Positions 5,899 to 5,973 of a DNA stretch of 5,973 bases are shown here, in pieces (the stretch's first letter is position 1; each line of letters begins with the position of its first letter). Below the pieces are notes generated by a model. The model was not told the DNA's origin and did not search any database. It saw nothing but the letters and a program-made list of their open reading frames with translations. This DNA is from Ramlibacter sp. (GTDB taxonomy: Bacteria; Pseudomonadota; Gammaproteobacteria; Burkholderiales; Burkholderiaceae_C): contig JAJNBO010000180.1 of NCBI GenBank assembly GCA_021156245.1, forward strand, positions 1 through 5,973, in the 5' to 3' direction. The translations under genes and the position numbers were made by a program.

Positions 5899-5944
5899 AG
5901 CTCATATGGCTCGCCGCCGTCTTCCCCGCGCCGCCGCCGCTTCC

Positions 5945-5950
5945 TACAGT
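5945..5950 (+). promoter_or_regulatory. Possible -10 box for a plus-strand gene beyond the right edge
   Basis: TACAGT matches four of six bases of the -10 consensus; the best -35 at 17 bp (TTCCCC, 5922-5927) is poor. A start near 5957 would give a leader of under 20 bases before the ribosome site at 5964. The surrounding 5906-5944 is GC-rich and shows no gene. Confidence 0.3.
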
Positions 5951-5963
5951 GGGCCGGACACAC

Positions 5964-5968
5964 AGGAG
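5964..5968 (+). promoter_or_regulatory. Ribosome binding site of a gene starting just outside the window
   Basis: AGGAG is followed by AACAC and then the window ends, so a start codon at about 5974 would have ideal spacing. No coding sequence of this gene is visible. The gene would be divergent from the response regulator-lysR operon, sharing the control region with it. Confidence 0.55.
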
Positions 5969-5973
5969 AACAC

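Noticed and set aside
5882..5905. Seven-codon minus-strand frame (MSYSMAE) that could be a leader peptide
   Set aside because: No ribosome site before it, it probably lies upstream of the predicted transcription start, and the sequence is better explained as a dyad operator.

Overview
The window is very GC-rich. Its third codon positions are GC-biased, and long antisense shadow frames lie behind every gene. Gene content and protein style (a NadM/Nudix fusion, an MltB-type transglycosylase with a C-terminal PG-binding domain, and a response regulator with its receiver at the C-terminus) suggest a betaproteobacterium of the order Burkholderiales, perhaps Comamonadaceae. That placement is inference from resemblance; no marker gene is present.

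Left block, all on the minus strand (read from 3046 down to 1): mltB, an exported lytic murein transglycosylase; a 220-residue protein that looks like a catalytically dead class III nucleotide-cyclase domain; and a bifunctional NMN adenylyltransferase/Nudix hydrolase that runs off the left edge. The gap between mltB and the cyclase-like gene is 132 bp and holds inverted repeats. The gap between the cyclase-like gene and nadM is about 46 bp, so those two are probably cotranscribed.

Centre: a 77-bp divergent region (3047-3123) separates mltB from a plus-strand D-2-hydroxyacid dehydrogenase, probably a glyoxylate/hydroxypyruvate reductase. The region carries a good -10 box for mltB and a strong imperfect hairpin. 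The right arm of the hairpin covers the only Shine-Dalgarno-like sequence of the dehydrogenase.

Right block, minus strand: a two-gene operon of a response regulator (N-terminal uncharacterised domain, C-terminal receiver) followed after 5 bp by a LysR-type regulator. The LysR gene is convergent with the dehydrogenase, with 7 bp between the stop codons. Upstream of the operon, 5815-5973 is a divergent control region. It holds a T-N11-A interrupted dyad typical of LysR binding sites, plausible promoters on both sides, and a clear ribosome binding site for a plus-strand gene starting just outside the right edge.

No RNA gene, mobile element, CRISPR array or integration site was seen. The best candidates for something unreported are the dead-cyclase/NAD-salvage gene pair, the response regulator-LysR operon with its putative shared operator, and the ribosome-site hairpin before the dehydrogenase.
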